Shown here in pieces: positions 9,758 to 17,819 of a stretch of 64,000 nt of DNA. The first letter of the stretch is position 1. Every line of letters starts with the position of its first letter. The stretch covers positions 1,984,001 to 2,048,000 of the forward strand of contig NZ_CP150227.1 of NCBI RefSeq assembly GCF_037971845.1, in the 5' to 3' direction. This DNA comes from Paenibacillus sp. FSL R5-0766 (GTDB taxonomy: Bacteria > Bacillota > Bacilli > Paenibacillales > Paenibacillaceae). Below the pieces are notes generated by a model that was not told the origin of the DNA, ran no database searches, and saw nothing but the letters and a program-made list of their open reading frames with translations. Made by a program: the position numbers and the translations under genes.

Positions 9758-9766
9758 AGGTATAAT
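9738..9766 (+). promoter_or_regulatory. Sigma-A promoter for ispH
   Basis: TTGCTC (9738-9743) and TATAAT (9761-9766) with a 17-base spacer. The promoter lies within the 3' end of the kinase gene, about 60 bases before the ispH start. Confidence 0.6.
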
Positions 9767-9824
9767 AGACAGGACTGCAATTACATCGGCAACGTTGCCG
9801 AGAAAGAAAGCGGGTGGCAACCAA

Positions 9825-10778
9825 GTGGAAGTACTACGAATTTCGCCGCGGGGATATTGTTACGGCGTTGTGGATGCGATGGTGCTCGCGCGTCAAGCGG
9901 CACGCAATCTGGATTTACCACGACCTATTTATATATTGGGTATGATTGTGCATAACCAACATGTGACTGATTCCTTTGAAGATGAAGGTATTATTACATT
10001 GGATGGTCCGAACCGGATGGATATTTTGAGCCAAGTGGAGAGTGGCACGATTATTTTTACAGCTCATGGTGTATCTCCTGAAGTGCGTAAGCTGGCACGG
10101 GACAAAGGATTGACAACAGTGGATGCAACATGCCCTGATGTGACCAAGACACATGATCTCATTCGCGAAAAGACAGCAGAAGGTTATCAGATTATCTATA
10201 TTGGTAAAAGGAATCATCCTGAACCAGAAGGTGCTGTTGGCGTTGCGCCAGACCTCGTTCATCTGATCGAGAAGGAAGAAGAGATCGAAGAACTGAACGT
10301 ACCTTCAGGCAAAATCCTTATTACGAATCAGACAACGATGAGCCAGTGGGATATCAAACACATTATGAGCCGTCTGCTGGAGAAGTTTCCGGGAGCTGAG
10401 ATTCATAATGAAATTTGCCTCGCAACTCAGGTTCGTCAGGAAGCTGTTGCTGAACAGGCAGGTCAAGCGGACCTGGTTATCGTGGTGGGTGATCCTCGCA
10501 GCAATAACTCTAACCGTCTGGCACAAGTGTCGGAGGAGATTGCGGGTGTTACGGCCTACCGTGTATCCGATGTTTCCGAGATTCAGCAAGAATGGCTGAA
10601 AGGTGTAAATAAGGTGGCGGTTACTTCGGGTGCATCAACACCAACACCGATCACGAAGGAAGTCATCCTTTACCTGGAGCAGTATGAACATGACAAGCCG
10701 GAGACGTGGGAAATTAAACGTACCGTGAACATGAGCAAACTGCTGCCTCCAGTTAGAGAAAAAACACGTACACCTTAG
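9825..10778 (+). CDS. ispH: 4-hydroxy-3-methylbut-2-enyl diphosphate reductase
   Basis: 317 residues. Last step of the MEP isoprenoid pathway: reduces HMBPP to IPP and DMAPP using a [4Fe-4S] cluster. The three cluster cysteines are visible in [26 protein letters not shown] and [12 protein letters not shown], with the conserved His residues in IVHNQHV and FTAHGVSP and the substrate-binding segment [11 protein letters not shown] place the start at GTG 9825, giving the family-typical [14 protein letters not shown]; the longer open frame from 9696 would overlap the kinase gene and adds nothing family-like. It is a stand-alone gene with its own promoter and terminator. Confidence 0.95.
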   Translation: MEVLRISPRGYCYGVVDAMVLARQAARNLDLPRPIYILGMIVHNQHVTDSFEDEGIITLDGPNRMDILSQVESGTIIFTAHGVSPEVRKLARDKGLTTVDATCPDVTKTHDLIREKTAEGYQIIYIGKRNHPEPEGAVGVAPDLVHLIEKEEEIEELNVPSGKILITNQTTMSQWDIKHIMSRLLEKFPGAEIHNEICLATQVRQEAVAEQAGQADLVIVVGDPRSNNSNRLAQVSEEIAGVTAYRVSDVSEIQQEWLKGVNKVAVTSGASTPTPITKEVILYLEQYEHDKPETWEIKRTVNMSKLLPPVREKTRTP

Positions 10779-10838
10779 GCGCAACTAATGTAAAAATAAG
10801 TCTAAGTGTATGTGAATTAAAAACGAGATGTGAATGAG

Positions 10839-10893
10839 AAGAATCCTGTTACGCAGATCCGAATGTCGGAGCCTGTGGAGCAGGGTTCTTTTT
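10839..10893 (+). terminator. Terminator of ispH
   Basis: AAGAATCCTG (10839-10848) pairs with CAGGGTTCTT (10881-10890) with one G-T wobble, ending in a T run. Confidence 0.7.
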
Positions 10894-10917
10894 GTATATG
10901 GATAAGGAATGTGTACC

Positions 10918-10946
10918 TTGACGCAATAAGAGAACTATGGTATATT
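10918..10946 (+). promoter_or_regulatory. Sigma-A promoter of the DAHP synthase gene
   Basis: TTGACG (10918-10923) and TATATT (10941-10946), 17-base spacer. A short leader hairpin, GCTTAAAAGC (10964-10973) with GCGTTTAAGC (10980-10989), starts about 11 bases after the expected transcription start. Confidence 0.7.
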
Positions 10947-11067
10947 CACTTTAACGGATAAAAGCTTAAAAGCGAACAAGCGTTTAAGCGTGACAGAGTT
11001 TTTATATTTAATCAGACGCACGTTAAGAAATGATTGTGCTCTCATACAAGGAAGGATGGGAATTAAT

Positions 11068-12132
11068 ATGATCGTTATTGCAGGCAAGGCTACACCGGAG
11101 GAACAGATTCAGGATATCGTTGCAGTTATTGAAAAAGAAGGGCTTCAGGTGCATATCTCTCGCGGAGAGGATCGTACTATCATTGGTTTGATTGGTAAAG
11201 TTGAACCTAAAATGCAAGAGCATCTTCGCCAAATGAAAGGTGTCGAGAATGTCGTGAAAATCTCGAAGTCCTACAAATTGGCAAGCCGCGACTTCCATCC
11301 GGAAGATACGGTGATCTCCATCAAAGGTGTAGATATCGGCGGAAAAGAACTTGTTGTCATGGGCGGACCATGTGCGGTTGAATCCGCTGCACAGATTGAT
11401 GAGATTGCAGGGCTTGTGAAAGCTGCTGGTGGGCAAGTGTTACGTGGTGGTGCATTTAAGCCTCGTACGGGTCCTTACAGCTTCCAGGGAACGGGTGTAG
11501 AAGGATTGATCATGATGGCGGAAGCAGGCAAGAAACATGATCTGCTGACCATTACAGAAGTCATGACACCTGAGTATGTGGATATTTGCGCCGAGTACGC
11601 AGATATTCTGCAAGTAGGTACACGAAACATGCAGAACTTTGACCTGCTTCGCAAATTGGGTGAGTGTGGCAAACCGGTATTGTTGAAACGTGGCTTCAGT
11701 GCGACATACGATGAGTTGTTGAATGCGGCTGAATACATTCTTGCGGGTGGTAACCCAAATGTTATGCTGTGTGAGCGTGGTATTCGTACGTTTGAATCCT
11801 ACACACGGAATACGCTGGATCTGTCAGCGATCCCTGTTCTACAGTCTCTGAGCCATTTGCCGGTTATTTCTGACCCGAGCCATGGTACTGGACGACGTGA
11901 ACTGGTGGAACCGATGACAAAAGCTTCCGTTGCTGCGGGTGCCAATGGCTTGATCATTGAAATGCATACCGATCCGGATAACTCCATGACAGGAGATGGT
12001 GTGCAATCCCTGTTCCCTGATCAATTCGCTAACCTGTTGCAGGATTTGGAGAAATTGGCACCAATCGTGGGTAAATCATTCAGCACAGCAAAACAACCGG
12101 CAGAATTTTTCCCGGCACGTGTAGGCGTGTAA
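11068..12132 (+). CDS. aroF: 3-deoxy-7-phosphoheptulonate (DAHP) synthase, AroF/AroG(II) beta-type
   Basis: 354 residues. Condenses phosphoenolpyruvate and erythrose 4-phosphate, the first step of aromatic amino acid synthesis. Residues 1-70 form the ferredoxin-like N-terminal domain of the Thermotoga-type enzymes (a feedback-regulation domain there), not a chorismate mutase domain. The TIM-barrel shows VVMGGPCAVES, LRGGAFKPRTGPYSFQG, VGTRNMQNFDLL, KPVLLKRGFSAT and SDPSHGTGRRE. ATG 11068 gives the family-typical MIVIAGK start, about 12 bases after AAGGAAGG; ATG 11056 is too close to that site. Further upstream ORF sequence is not family-like. Confidence 0.93.
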   Translation: MIVIAGKATPEEQIQDIVAVIEKEGLQVHISRGEDRTIIGLIGKVEPKMQEHLRQMKGVENVVKISKSYKLASRDFHPEDTVISIKGVDIGGKELVVMGGPCAVESAAQIDEIAGLVKAAGGQVLRGGAFKPRTGPYSFQGTGVEGLIMMAEAGKKHDLLTITEVMTPEYVDICAEYADILQVGTRNMQNFDLLRKLGECGKPVLLKRGFSATYDELLNAAEYILAGGNPNVMLCERGIRTFESYTRNTLDLSAIPVLQSLSHLPVISDPSHGTGRRELVEPMTKASVAAGANGLIIEMHTDPDNSMTGDGVQSLFPDQFANLLQDLEKLAPIVGKSFSTAKQPAEFFPARVGV

Positions 12133-12165
12133 TAAGAATTTCATAATCAAGGTCTGGATCATCAT

Positions 12166-12224
12166 CCGGGCATCTCATCTGGTCTCGTTCATTGCGACGG
12201 AATCAGATAGATGCTCGGTTTTTT
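12166..12224 (+). terminator. Terminator of the DAHP synthase gene
   Basis: CCGGGCATCTCATCTG (12166-12181) and CAGATAGATGCTCGG (12204-12218) form a long stem with one bulge, followed by six T. Confidence 0.8.
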
Positions 12225-12391
12225 GCATATTTTGCAGTTTTGAACGTATTTATTAATCAATGGTGATAAGAAACATTTATGATGTGAAGTTTTTCCCATG
12301 ATTTAGGATAAAAAAGGGGTCGCTTTACCGCATTAAACCAGTTAAATGTATATAAATATAGTTGTTATATGAATTTAGGTTATTTATAAAA

Positions 12392-12408
12392 TGTGAGTAT
12401 ATCTAACA
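12392..12408 (+). promoter_or_regulatory. GlnR/TnrA operator upstream of glnA
   Basis: TGTGA-GTATATC-TAACA matches the GlnR/TnrA consensus TGTNAN7TNACA at every defined base. It is centred about 40 bases upstream of the -35 box. A degenerate second site begins at 12363 (TGTTA-N7-TTAGG). The arrangement implies nitrogen-dependent control; repression or activation cannot be told from position alone. Confidence 0.8.
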
Positions 12409-12436
12409 TACCTTCAAAAAATACCTTACATAAGTA

Positions 12437-12466
12437 TTGACGATGTCATGTTTTAAAATTTATAAT
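12437..12466 (+). promoter_or_regulatory. Sigma-A promoter of glnA
   Basis: TTGACG (12437-12442) and a perfect TATAAT (12461-12466), 18-base spacer. The stretch 12225-12391 between the preceding terminator and the GlnR box is A+T-rich and shows no gene. Confidence 0.75.
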
Positions 12467-12545
12467 GACGACAGAAAAAAATTCGAATTTAGACATTTTC
12501 TTAGTGGGGTTGTTTAATGTTCGGAATATTTGGGAGGACGAATAC

Positions 12546-13970
12546 ATGTCGGTTGAAAACGTATTGAAATCAATTCAAGAGAACAACATCGAGTGGGTAG
12601 ATTTTCGTTTTGTAGATTTAGCTGGTCGTGCACATCACATCTCGTTGCCAGCTTCGGCTGTTGATGCAGACACGTTCGTAAATGGAGTAGCTTTTGACGG
12701 TTCTTCGATCCAAGGTTTCCGCGGAATTGAAGAGTCCGATATGGTTATGATGCCAGACCCTGAAGCGACTTATGTCGATCCGTTCACTGCACACCCTACA
12801 TTGAATGTTATGTGTGATATCTTCACTCCGGATGGCGAGCGTTATGAGCGTGACCCACGTAGCATCGCTGTTAAAGCAGAAGCTTATTTGCAAGAGAGCG
12901 GTGTAGGTACAACGGCATTCTTCGCACCTGAATCCGAGTTCTTCATCTTCGACGATGTACGTTATGAGAGCGGCACGAACAGCTCTTCCTACTATGTAGA
13001 TTCCGAAGAAGCCTCATGGAACACCAACCGCAAAGAAGAAGGCGGAAACCTGGGCTTCAAAGTTCGCACTAAAGGTGGATACGTTCCAGTAGCGCCAGTG
13101 GATACACAACAAGATATTCGTAGCGAAATGTGTCGCCTTTTGGAAGAAGCGGGCCTGTCGATCGAGCGTCATCACCATGAAGTGGCGACAGCGGGTCAAG
13201 CCGAAATCAACTTCCGTTTTGATACACTGAAGAAAACAGCAGATAATCTGCTTGCATACAAATACATCGTGCACAACACTGCACGTCAATATGGTAAAGT
13301 AGCAACATTCATGCCTAAACCATTGTTCGGTGATAATGGTAGCGGAATGCACGTTCACCAATCCATCTTTGATGGCGATTCCCCATTGTTCTATGACAAA
13401 GCGGGATATGCTAACCTGAGTGAAATGGCTCTGCACTACATCGGAGGTATCCTGTACCATGCTCCGGCACTGATCGCTTTGACTAACCCTAGTACAAACT
13501 CATTCAAACGTCTTGTGCCTGGTTACGAAGCACCAGTAAACCTGGTTTACTCCAAAGGTAACCGTTCCGCAGCAGTTCGTATTCCGGTTGCAGCTGTGAC
13601 ACCAAAAGGTTGTCGTATCGAGTTCCGTACACCAGACTCCACAGCTAACCCATACTTGGCATTCTCCGCGATGTTGATGGCTGGTCTGGATGGAATCAAA
13701 CGCAAAATCAACCCAACTGAGCTTGGATATGGTCCGCTCGATAAAAACATCTATGACCTGTCTGATGCAGATAAAGAAAACATCCGCAGTGTGCCAGCTT
13801 CCCTCGAAGAAGCACTTGATGCATTGGCAGCTGATAACGAGTTCTTGACTGAAGGCGGCGTATTCACAAAAGAATTCATTGAAAATTACATCAACCTCAA
13901 ACGTGATGAAGCGAAAGCAGTAGCGATCCGCATTCATCCGCACGAGTACAGCCTTTACTTCGACTGCTAA
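12546..13970 (+). CDS. glnA: Glutamine synthetase type I, beta-like subtype
   Basis: 474 residues. ATP-dependent amidation of glutamate. Signatures present: GVAFDGSSIQGF, the ATP/glutamate segment FFAPESEFFIFD, NGSGMHVHQS and the KRLVPGYEAPVN loop. The protein is longer than the roughly 444-residue alpha-type enzyme of the Bacillus glnRA operon. It has the extra 20-30 residue insert around GTNSSSYYVDSEEASW and a segment KNIYDLSDADKENI aligning with the adenylylation loop of enteric enzymes, with Tyr403 at the modified position. No glnR or glnE lies nearby. ATG 12546 follows TTTGGGAGGA; the upstream in-frame ATG overlaps the promoter -10 region and is rejected. Confidence 0.95.
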   Translation: MSVENVLKSIQENNIEWVDFRFVDLAGRAHHISLPASAVDADTFVNGVAFDGSSIQGFRGIEESDMVMMPDPEATYVDPFTAHPTLNVMCDIFTPDGERYERDPRSIAVKAEAYLQESGVGTTAFFAPESEFFIFDDVRYESGTNSSSYYVDSEEASWNTNRKEEGGNLGFKVRTKGGYVPVAPVDTQQDIRSEMCRLLEEAGLSIERHHHEVATAGQAEINFRFDTLKKTADNLLAYKYIVHNTARQYGKVATFMPKPLFGDNGSGMHVHQSIFDGDSPLFYDKAGYANLSEMALHYIGGILYHAPALIALTNPSTNSFKRLVPGYEAPVNLVYSKGNRSAAVRIPVAAVTPKGCRIEFRTPDSTANPYLAFSAMLMAGLDGIKRKINPTELGYGPLDKNIYDLSDADKENIRSVPASLEEALDALAADNEFLTEGGVFTKEFIENYINLKRDEAKAVAIRIHPHEYSLYFDC

Positions 13971-14005
13971 TCGGTCGGGGTTCGGAACAGATCTTGTTCC
14001 AACTT

Positions 14006-14037
14006 AAAGCCTCCGGGACACGTTCTCGGAGGCTTTT
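14006..14037 (+). terminator. Terminator of glnA
   Basis: AAAGCCTCCG (14006-14015) pairs perfectly with CGGAGGCTTTT (14027-14037). Confidence 0.92.
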
Positions 14038-14125
14038 CCTTGAATTAAACAATGTAGTGCTTTAACTTTGCAGGGTGATAAAGGAATTTGATGACCTGAA
14101 TTCAACACTTCAGTGCATATTGCCC

Positions 14126-14154
14126 TTGAAGCAGATAGAGAATACTGATATCAT
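14126..14154 (+). promoter_or_regulatory. Probable promoter of serC
   Basis: TTGAAG (14126-14131) and TATCAT (14149-14154) with a 17-base spacer, about 55 bases before the serC start. Confidence 0.5.
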
Positions 14155-14210
14155 AGCGATAATATTCACTTTGTATGTCAGAGTTACGGATGGAAAGGGC
14201 GGGGGATTTT

Positions 14211-15299
14211 GTGACAAAAAGAGCGTATAACTTTAATGCAGGACCTGCGGCGTTACCACTTGAGGTACTGGAGCGTGCACAGGCGGAATTTGTAGATTTT
14301 CGTAATACAGGCATGTCGATTATGGAGATGTCTCACCGTGGAGCGGTGTATGAGTCTGTACATAATGAAGCTCAGGAGCGGTTGTTGTCGCTTCTAGGCA
14401 ATCCAAAAGGATACAAGGTTCTCTTTCTGCAGGGCGGTGCAAGCACTCAGTTTGCGATGTTACCAATGAACCTGCTCGGTGCAGGGCAGACTGCAAGTTA
14501 CGTGATGACTGGCAGCTGGGCCAAAAAGGCTCTGTCTGAGGCGAAGTTGATCGGCGAGACGCATGTTGCTGCATCTTCAGAAGCAGAGAAGTTCATGAAA
14601 TTGCCGGATGTTTCGAATCTGAGTTTGCCAGAACGTACGGCTTATGTACATCTGACTTCCAACGAAACGATCGAAGGTACGCAATTCAAATCGTTCCCGG
14701 ATACCGGTTCAGTACCTCTGATTGCGGACATGTCGAGTGATATTTTCTGTAAACCATTTGATCTTAATCAGTTCGGCATGATCTACGCGGGTGCGCAGAA
14801 GAACCTGGGTCCATCCGGAATTACGGTTGTAATTGCCCGTGAGGAACTGGTGAGCGAATCGCCTAAAACGATTCCAACCATGCTTCGTTACAGCACACAT
14901 GTAGATAACAATTCCCTGTACAATACGCCGCCATCCTTCTCGGTATATATGGTGAATGAAGTATTGAAATGGATTGAAGAACAGGGCGGATTGGCTGGGA
15001 TTGAGCAAAAAAATACGAAAAAAGCGGAATTGCTCTATAACACAATTGATGCTTCCGGTGATTTCTACCGTGGTTGTGTGGAAACAGAGGATCGTTCCCT
15101 CATGAATGTAACCTTCCGTCTTGCTTCTGAGGAACTGGAGAAAAAGTTCATCAAGGCTTCGGAGGAAGAAGGATTTGTAGGTCTGAAAGGACATCGCAGT
15201 GTGGGTGGTCTCCGTGCCTCCATTTATAATGCTGCTCCTTATGAGAGCGTTAAGGCACTGACAGACTTCATGAGCCACTTCCAGAAGACAAATGGATAA
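14211..15299 (+). CDS. serC: Phosphoserine aminotransferase
   Basis: 362 residues. PLP-dependent transamination of 3-phosphohydroxypyruvate to phosphoserine in serine biosynthesis (also used in vitamin B6 synthesis in some bacteria). Family features: the N-terminal YNFNAGPAALP, the FLQGGASTQFAM phosphate-binding region, the TSNETIEGTQF segment and the PLP lysine in YAGAQKNLGPSGI. GTG 14211 lies behind AAGGGCGGGGG and gives the standard N-terminus; the ATG at 14175 has no ribosome binding site. Single-gene unit with its own promoter and terminator. Confidence 0.95.
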   Translation: MTKRAYNFNAGPAALPLEVLERAQAEFVDFRNTGMSIMEMSHRGAVYESVHNEAQERLLSLLGNPKGYKVLFLQGGASTQFAMLPMNLLGAGQTASYVMTGSWAKKALSEAKLIGETHVAASSEAEKFMKLPDVSNLSLPERTAYVHLTSNETIEGTQFKSFPDTGSVPLIADMSSDIFCKPFDLNQFGMIYAGAQKNLGPSGITVVIAREELVSESPKTIPTMLRYSTHVDNNSLYNTPPSFSVYMVNEVLKWIEEQGGLAGIEQKNTKKAELLYNTIDASGDFYRGCVETEDRSLMNVTFRLASEELEKKFIKASEEEGFVGLKGHRSVGGLRASIYNAAPYESVKALTDFMSHFQKTNG

Positions 15300-15353
15300 T
15301 TAAGTATAGGTACGGTGTAATGGACCTTTGTGTCTAATCCTGTGCCTTACCAG

Positions 15354-15386
15354 AGCCTTCCACATTGACGTGTGGAGGGCTTTTCT
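15354..15386 (+). terminator. Terminator of serC
   Basis: AGCCTTCCACA (15354-15364) pairs with TGTGGAGGGCT (15371-15381), then TTTTCTTT. Confidence 0.85.
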
Positions 15387-15438
15387 TTAAGATTAGAGGG
15401 TTGTCGTCAACATGAAATGAAAAGGAGATTGAACACAT

Positions 15439-15906
15439 ATGGCTTTACACATCGTTCTGGTTGAACCAGAAATTCCGGCGAACACAGGCAATATTTCGCG
15501 TACTTGTGCGGCGACCGGTACCCATCTGCATCTCGTACGTCCACTTGGATTTCGAACAGATGATGCTACATTGAAACGTGCAGGCCTGGACTACTGGCAT
15601 GCTGTTCATATTGAATACCATGACTCATTTGCTGAGGTTCAGGAAAAATTTCCGGAAGGTCGTTTCTTCTACGCAACTACGAAGGCCAAGAACCGATATA
15701 GTGATTTTAATTTTCAGGATGGGGATTTCCTCGTTTTTGGTAAAGAGACTAAAGGCCTGCCACCTGAATTAATTGCTGCGAATCCCGATACATGTATGAA
15801 AATGCCAATGACTGGTGACGTTAGATCATTAAATCTGTCCAATTCGGCAGCAATTATTGTATATGAAGCGTTGCGCCAGCTCAATTTCCCGGGGTTAGAA
15901 GGATAA
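15439..15906 (+). CDS. trmL: tRNA (cytidine/uridine-34-2'-O)-methyltransferase
   Basis: 155 residues. A minimal SPOUT-class enzyme that 2'-O-methylates the wobble nucleotide of tRNA-Leu species. Family signatures are the N-terminal VEPEIPANTGNISRTCAATG, the LVRPLGF segment, and the knot motifs FGKETKGLPPEL and MTGDVRSLNLSNSAAI. The length matches family norms and the start follows AAAAGGAGATTG. Stand-alone gene between serC and abrB. Confidence 0.93.
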   Translation: MALHIVLVEPEIPANTGNISRTCAATGTHLHLVRPLGFRTDDATLKRAGLDYWHAVHIEYHDSFAEVQEKFPEGRFFYATTKAKNRYSDFNFQDGDFLVFGKETKGLPPELIAANPDTCMKMPMTGDVRSLNLSNSAAIIVYEALRQLNFPGLEG

Positions 15907-15989
15907 ATTTTGGTTATAAATGACGGCTAGAATTCGGAAAAAAAACATTTTTCAAAAAAAAGGACAAAAAATGTTTATTTCCAGCAGGA

Positions 15990-16017
15990 TTCGACAAAAT
16001 CTTGGCGAATCTATAAA
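15990..16017 (+). promoter_or_regulatory. abrB promoter overlapped by a perfect Spo0A box
   Basis: TTCGACAAAA at 15990-15999 is the exact reverse complement of the 0A-box consensus TTTTGTCGAA, and TTGGCGAA at 16002-16009 is a second box with one mismatch in the core. The first doubles as the -35 region (TTCGAC) for TATAAA at 16012-16017, 16-base spacer. Phosphorylated Spo0A binding here would repress abrB, as in Bacillus. A short palindrome GTACAAATGTAC (16022-16033) covers the expected transcription start. Poly-A tracts at 15942-15970 are compatible with AbrB autoregulation. Confidence 0.7.
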
Positions 16018-16073
16018 CATAGTACAAATGTACCTAGAAATTTAGAGTAAGATAGGAGAGGTGTGCCGTAGCT

Positions 16074-16328
16074 ATGAAGCCAGCTGGAGTAGTTCGCAAA
16101 GTTGACCAATTAGGTAGGATCGTATTGCCTAAATCTTTGCGTAAAAGGTATCAAATGAATGAGGGAGATCCTGTAGAAATCTTAGTACAAGGGGACCATA
16201 TTATCTTGGAGAGATATCGTCCAAAATGTATTTTCTGCGGATCCATCGAGGAAGTCAACGAGTTCAAAGAGCGTTACATATGCGCACAATGTTTAGATGA
16301 AATGACTCAGCTTCCACAACACGGATAA
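16074..16328 (+). CDS. abrB: AbrB-family transition-state regulator with C-terminal zinc-ribbon
   Basis: 84 residues. The N-terminal SpoVT/AbrB swapped-hairpin domain (residues 1-50) reads VVRKVDQLGRIVLPKSLRK, very close to AbrB. The C-terminal part carries two CxxC pairs in CIFCGS and CAQCLDE, likely a small zinc ribbon in place of the AbrB C-terminal dimerisation region of Bacillus. It is a DNA-binding repressor of stationary-phase genes. The promoter carries a Spo0A box, which supports the functional assignment. The start follows AGGAGAGGTG. Confidence 0.88.
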   Translation: MKPAGVVRKVDQLGRIVLPKSLRKRYQMNEGDPVEILVQGDHIILERYRPKCIFCGSIEEVNEFKERYICAQCLDEMTQLPQHG

Positions 16329-16333
16329 GAAAT

Positions 16334-16372
16334 AACGTCATGGGGTCCATTGACCCCGTGGCGTTTTTTTTG
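16334..16372 (+). terminator. Terminator of abrB
   Basis: AACGTCATGGGGTC (16334-16347) pairs with GACCCCGTGGCGTT (16352-16365), then a long T run. Confidence 0.92.
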
Positions 16373-16429
16373 TTTTATTCTCAATTGAATGGCATAATTG
16401 CAATTTGAAAAAAAGATAAAATACGTATA

Positions 16430-17347
16430 CTAACGCTGGGTGTAAAGGGGTAAAACCTCATTCCACACGGCATTCAGGATGCCTTGCATATTTTCTTCCT
16501 CACTATTAATACATATGACAGCTTCCTTTGAGGGAATTATGATACACAACTGACCATAGGCACCATCGGCGCGGTAAGCGTCATGAGAACACATCCAGAA
16601 CTGATACCCGTAACCTTTTCCCCAATCTCCTTCTCCAGTCGTTTCGATCTGCGGGGACGTAGCCTGTCGAATCCAATCTACAGGTACAAGCTGTGTGCCT
16701 TCCCAATGGCCCTCCTGCAGCAGTAACTGTCCAAATCGACTCAGTTCCTCATTACTTATCCAAAGACCTGCACAGCCAAGTGTTACCCCCAATGGAGAGG
16801 TTTCCCACTCTACTTCATGGATGCCAAGCGGATCAAATAACCGTGGAGTCAGGTAATCTTTCACGGTTTGGCCGGTAGCAGCCTGTAGCAAGGCTGAGAT
16901 CATAAATGTATCCCCGCTGCTATATGTAAATTGTTCTCCAGGTACCCGGTCCAGAGGCAGCGACATATAATATTTCACCCAGTCCTTTTCGGTCAATGAA
17001 GCTCGTTCATCGGCCCAAAGAGGGGGAGAGTCATGGCCCGAAGACATTCGGAGAAGATCACGCAGTTTCAATTCTTGCGGCGATGGGAGATTGCGTTGTG
17101 CAACGGGTGCATGATGATAAGAGAAATAATCACCAAGTGTCGCATCCAGATGTATCAGACCTTCTTCAAGAGCAAGACCAACGGCCATACAGGTGAAGGA
17201 TTTACTGATGGAATGTTGTACCCTGCGCTGATCCTTATCCCGGTCCCAATGGGCAAGCAGATGCCCTTTTTGTAATATGCGAATGGAAAAAACATTCAAT
17301 TTTTGCTCTGTAATCGTATGAATGAAACCTTTAAGTTGCTCAGACAT
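16430..17347 (-). CDS. Serine hydrolase of the beta-lactamase/penicillin-binding (class C-like) family
   Basis: 305 residues from ATG 17347, chosen because GGGAGG sits 6 bases upstream on the minus strand; an in-frame ATG at 17419 has no such site. The SxxK catalytic motif is in QHSISKSFTCMAVG, the YxN-like motif is YSSGD, and LRDLLRMSSGHDS is the family's characteristic segment. No signal peptide or membrane segment is obvious, so it is probably cytosolic. Substrate unknown; relatives include esterases and D-amino-acid peptidases rather than true beta-lactamases. It is transcribed towards abrB and stands alone. Confidence 0.85.
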   Translation of the reverse strand: MSEQLKGFIHTITEQKLNVFSIRILQKGHLLAHWDRDKDQRRVQHSISKSFTCMAVGLALEEGLIHLDATLGDYFSYHHAPVAQRNLPSPQELKLRDLLRMSSGHDSPPLWADERASLTEKDWVKYYMSLPLDRVPGEQFTYSSGDTFMISALLQAATGQTVKDYLTPRLFDPLGIHEVEWETSPLGVTLGCAGLWISNEELSRFGQLLLQEGHWEGTQLVPVDWIRQATSPQIETTGEGDWGKGYGYQFWMCSHDAYRADGAYGQLCIIIPSKEAVICINSEEENMQGILNAVWNEVLPLYTQR

Positions 17348-17581
17348 ATTAACCTCCCTAATATCAGGTGAAACCTGAGTAAAATCGGTTGGTGAAACGT
17401 TTCCGTAATTCGAATGCAAAATCAGAACCCATGTTAGTATAAACCTGGTTTGGTGTCAATTAAAGTTGTAATCGCACTTACTAAATTTTCATTTTTTCGT
17501 AATAATAGTGTCTTTCGACGCAAATTTAGACTTGAAAAGGCATTTTTTCGAGAAAAAAACGCGAAATTTGTAAAAAGGTTA

Positions 17582-17611
17582 TTGACAGGATTTACTCATC
17601 GGGCTTATGAT
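17582..17611 (+). promoter_or_regulatory. Sigma-A promoter of the sugar-uptake operon
   Basis: Perfect TTGACA (17582-17587) and TATGAT (17606-17611) with an 18-base spacer. Two operator-like inverted repeats lie immediately downstream. The rest of the 17348-17819 gap holds no convincing gene; an A+T-rich open frame at 17450-17674 is rejected. Confidence 0.75.
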
Positions 17612-17617
17612 TTATTC

Positions 17618-17641
17618 GAAACGATTCGAAGAAATCGCTTC
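17618..17641. promoter_or_regulatory. Operator 1, inverted repeat
   Basis: GAAACGATT (17618-17626), six bases, AATCGCTTC (17633-17641). It starts 6 bases after the -10 box, where a bound repressor would block transcription initiation. The likely ligand-responsive partner is the LacI-family protein at the end of the operon. Confidence 0.6.
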
Positions 17642-17694
17642 CAGATTAAAATTGTTGTAATGAAGTCCATGTGAATCAACGTTGGCTATATTTT

Positions 17695-17718
17695 GAAACG
17701 ATTCGAGAAAATCGTTTC
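17695..17718. promoter_or_regulatory. Operator 2, perfect inverted repeat
   Basis: GAAACGATT (17695-17703), six bases, AATCGTTTC (17710-17718). Same arms and gap as operator 1, offset by 77 bases, which would permit cooperative or looped binding. Confidence 0.6.
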
Positions 17719-17819
17719 GATAACCCATCGTAATACAAGGGAATCTACAACAGCCTGCAATCCAACGCCAGAGAAACGAATGAGTAAAGACAGCAGGCGA
17801 TGATGAGAGGGGTTATATT

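Noticed and set aside
9696..9824. N-terminal extension of ispH
   Set aside because: Overlaps the kinase gene and the predicted promoter; IspH proteins begin at the [14 protein letters not shown] segment.
12465..12545. Upstream ATG extending glnA
   Set aside because: The ATG falls inside the -10 region of the glnA promoter and would precede the transcription start.
17450..17674. 74-codon frame upstream of the sugar operon
   Set aside because: No ribosome binding site, low-complexity Phe/Arg-rich translation, and it runs through the promoter and operator 1.
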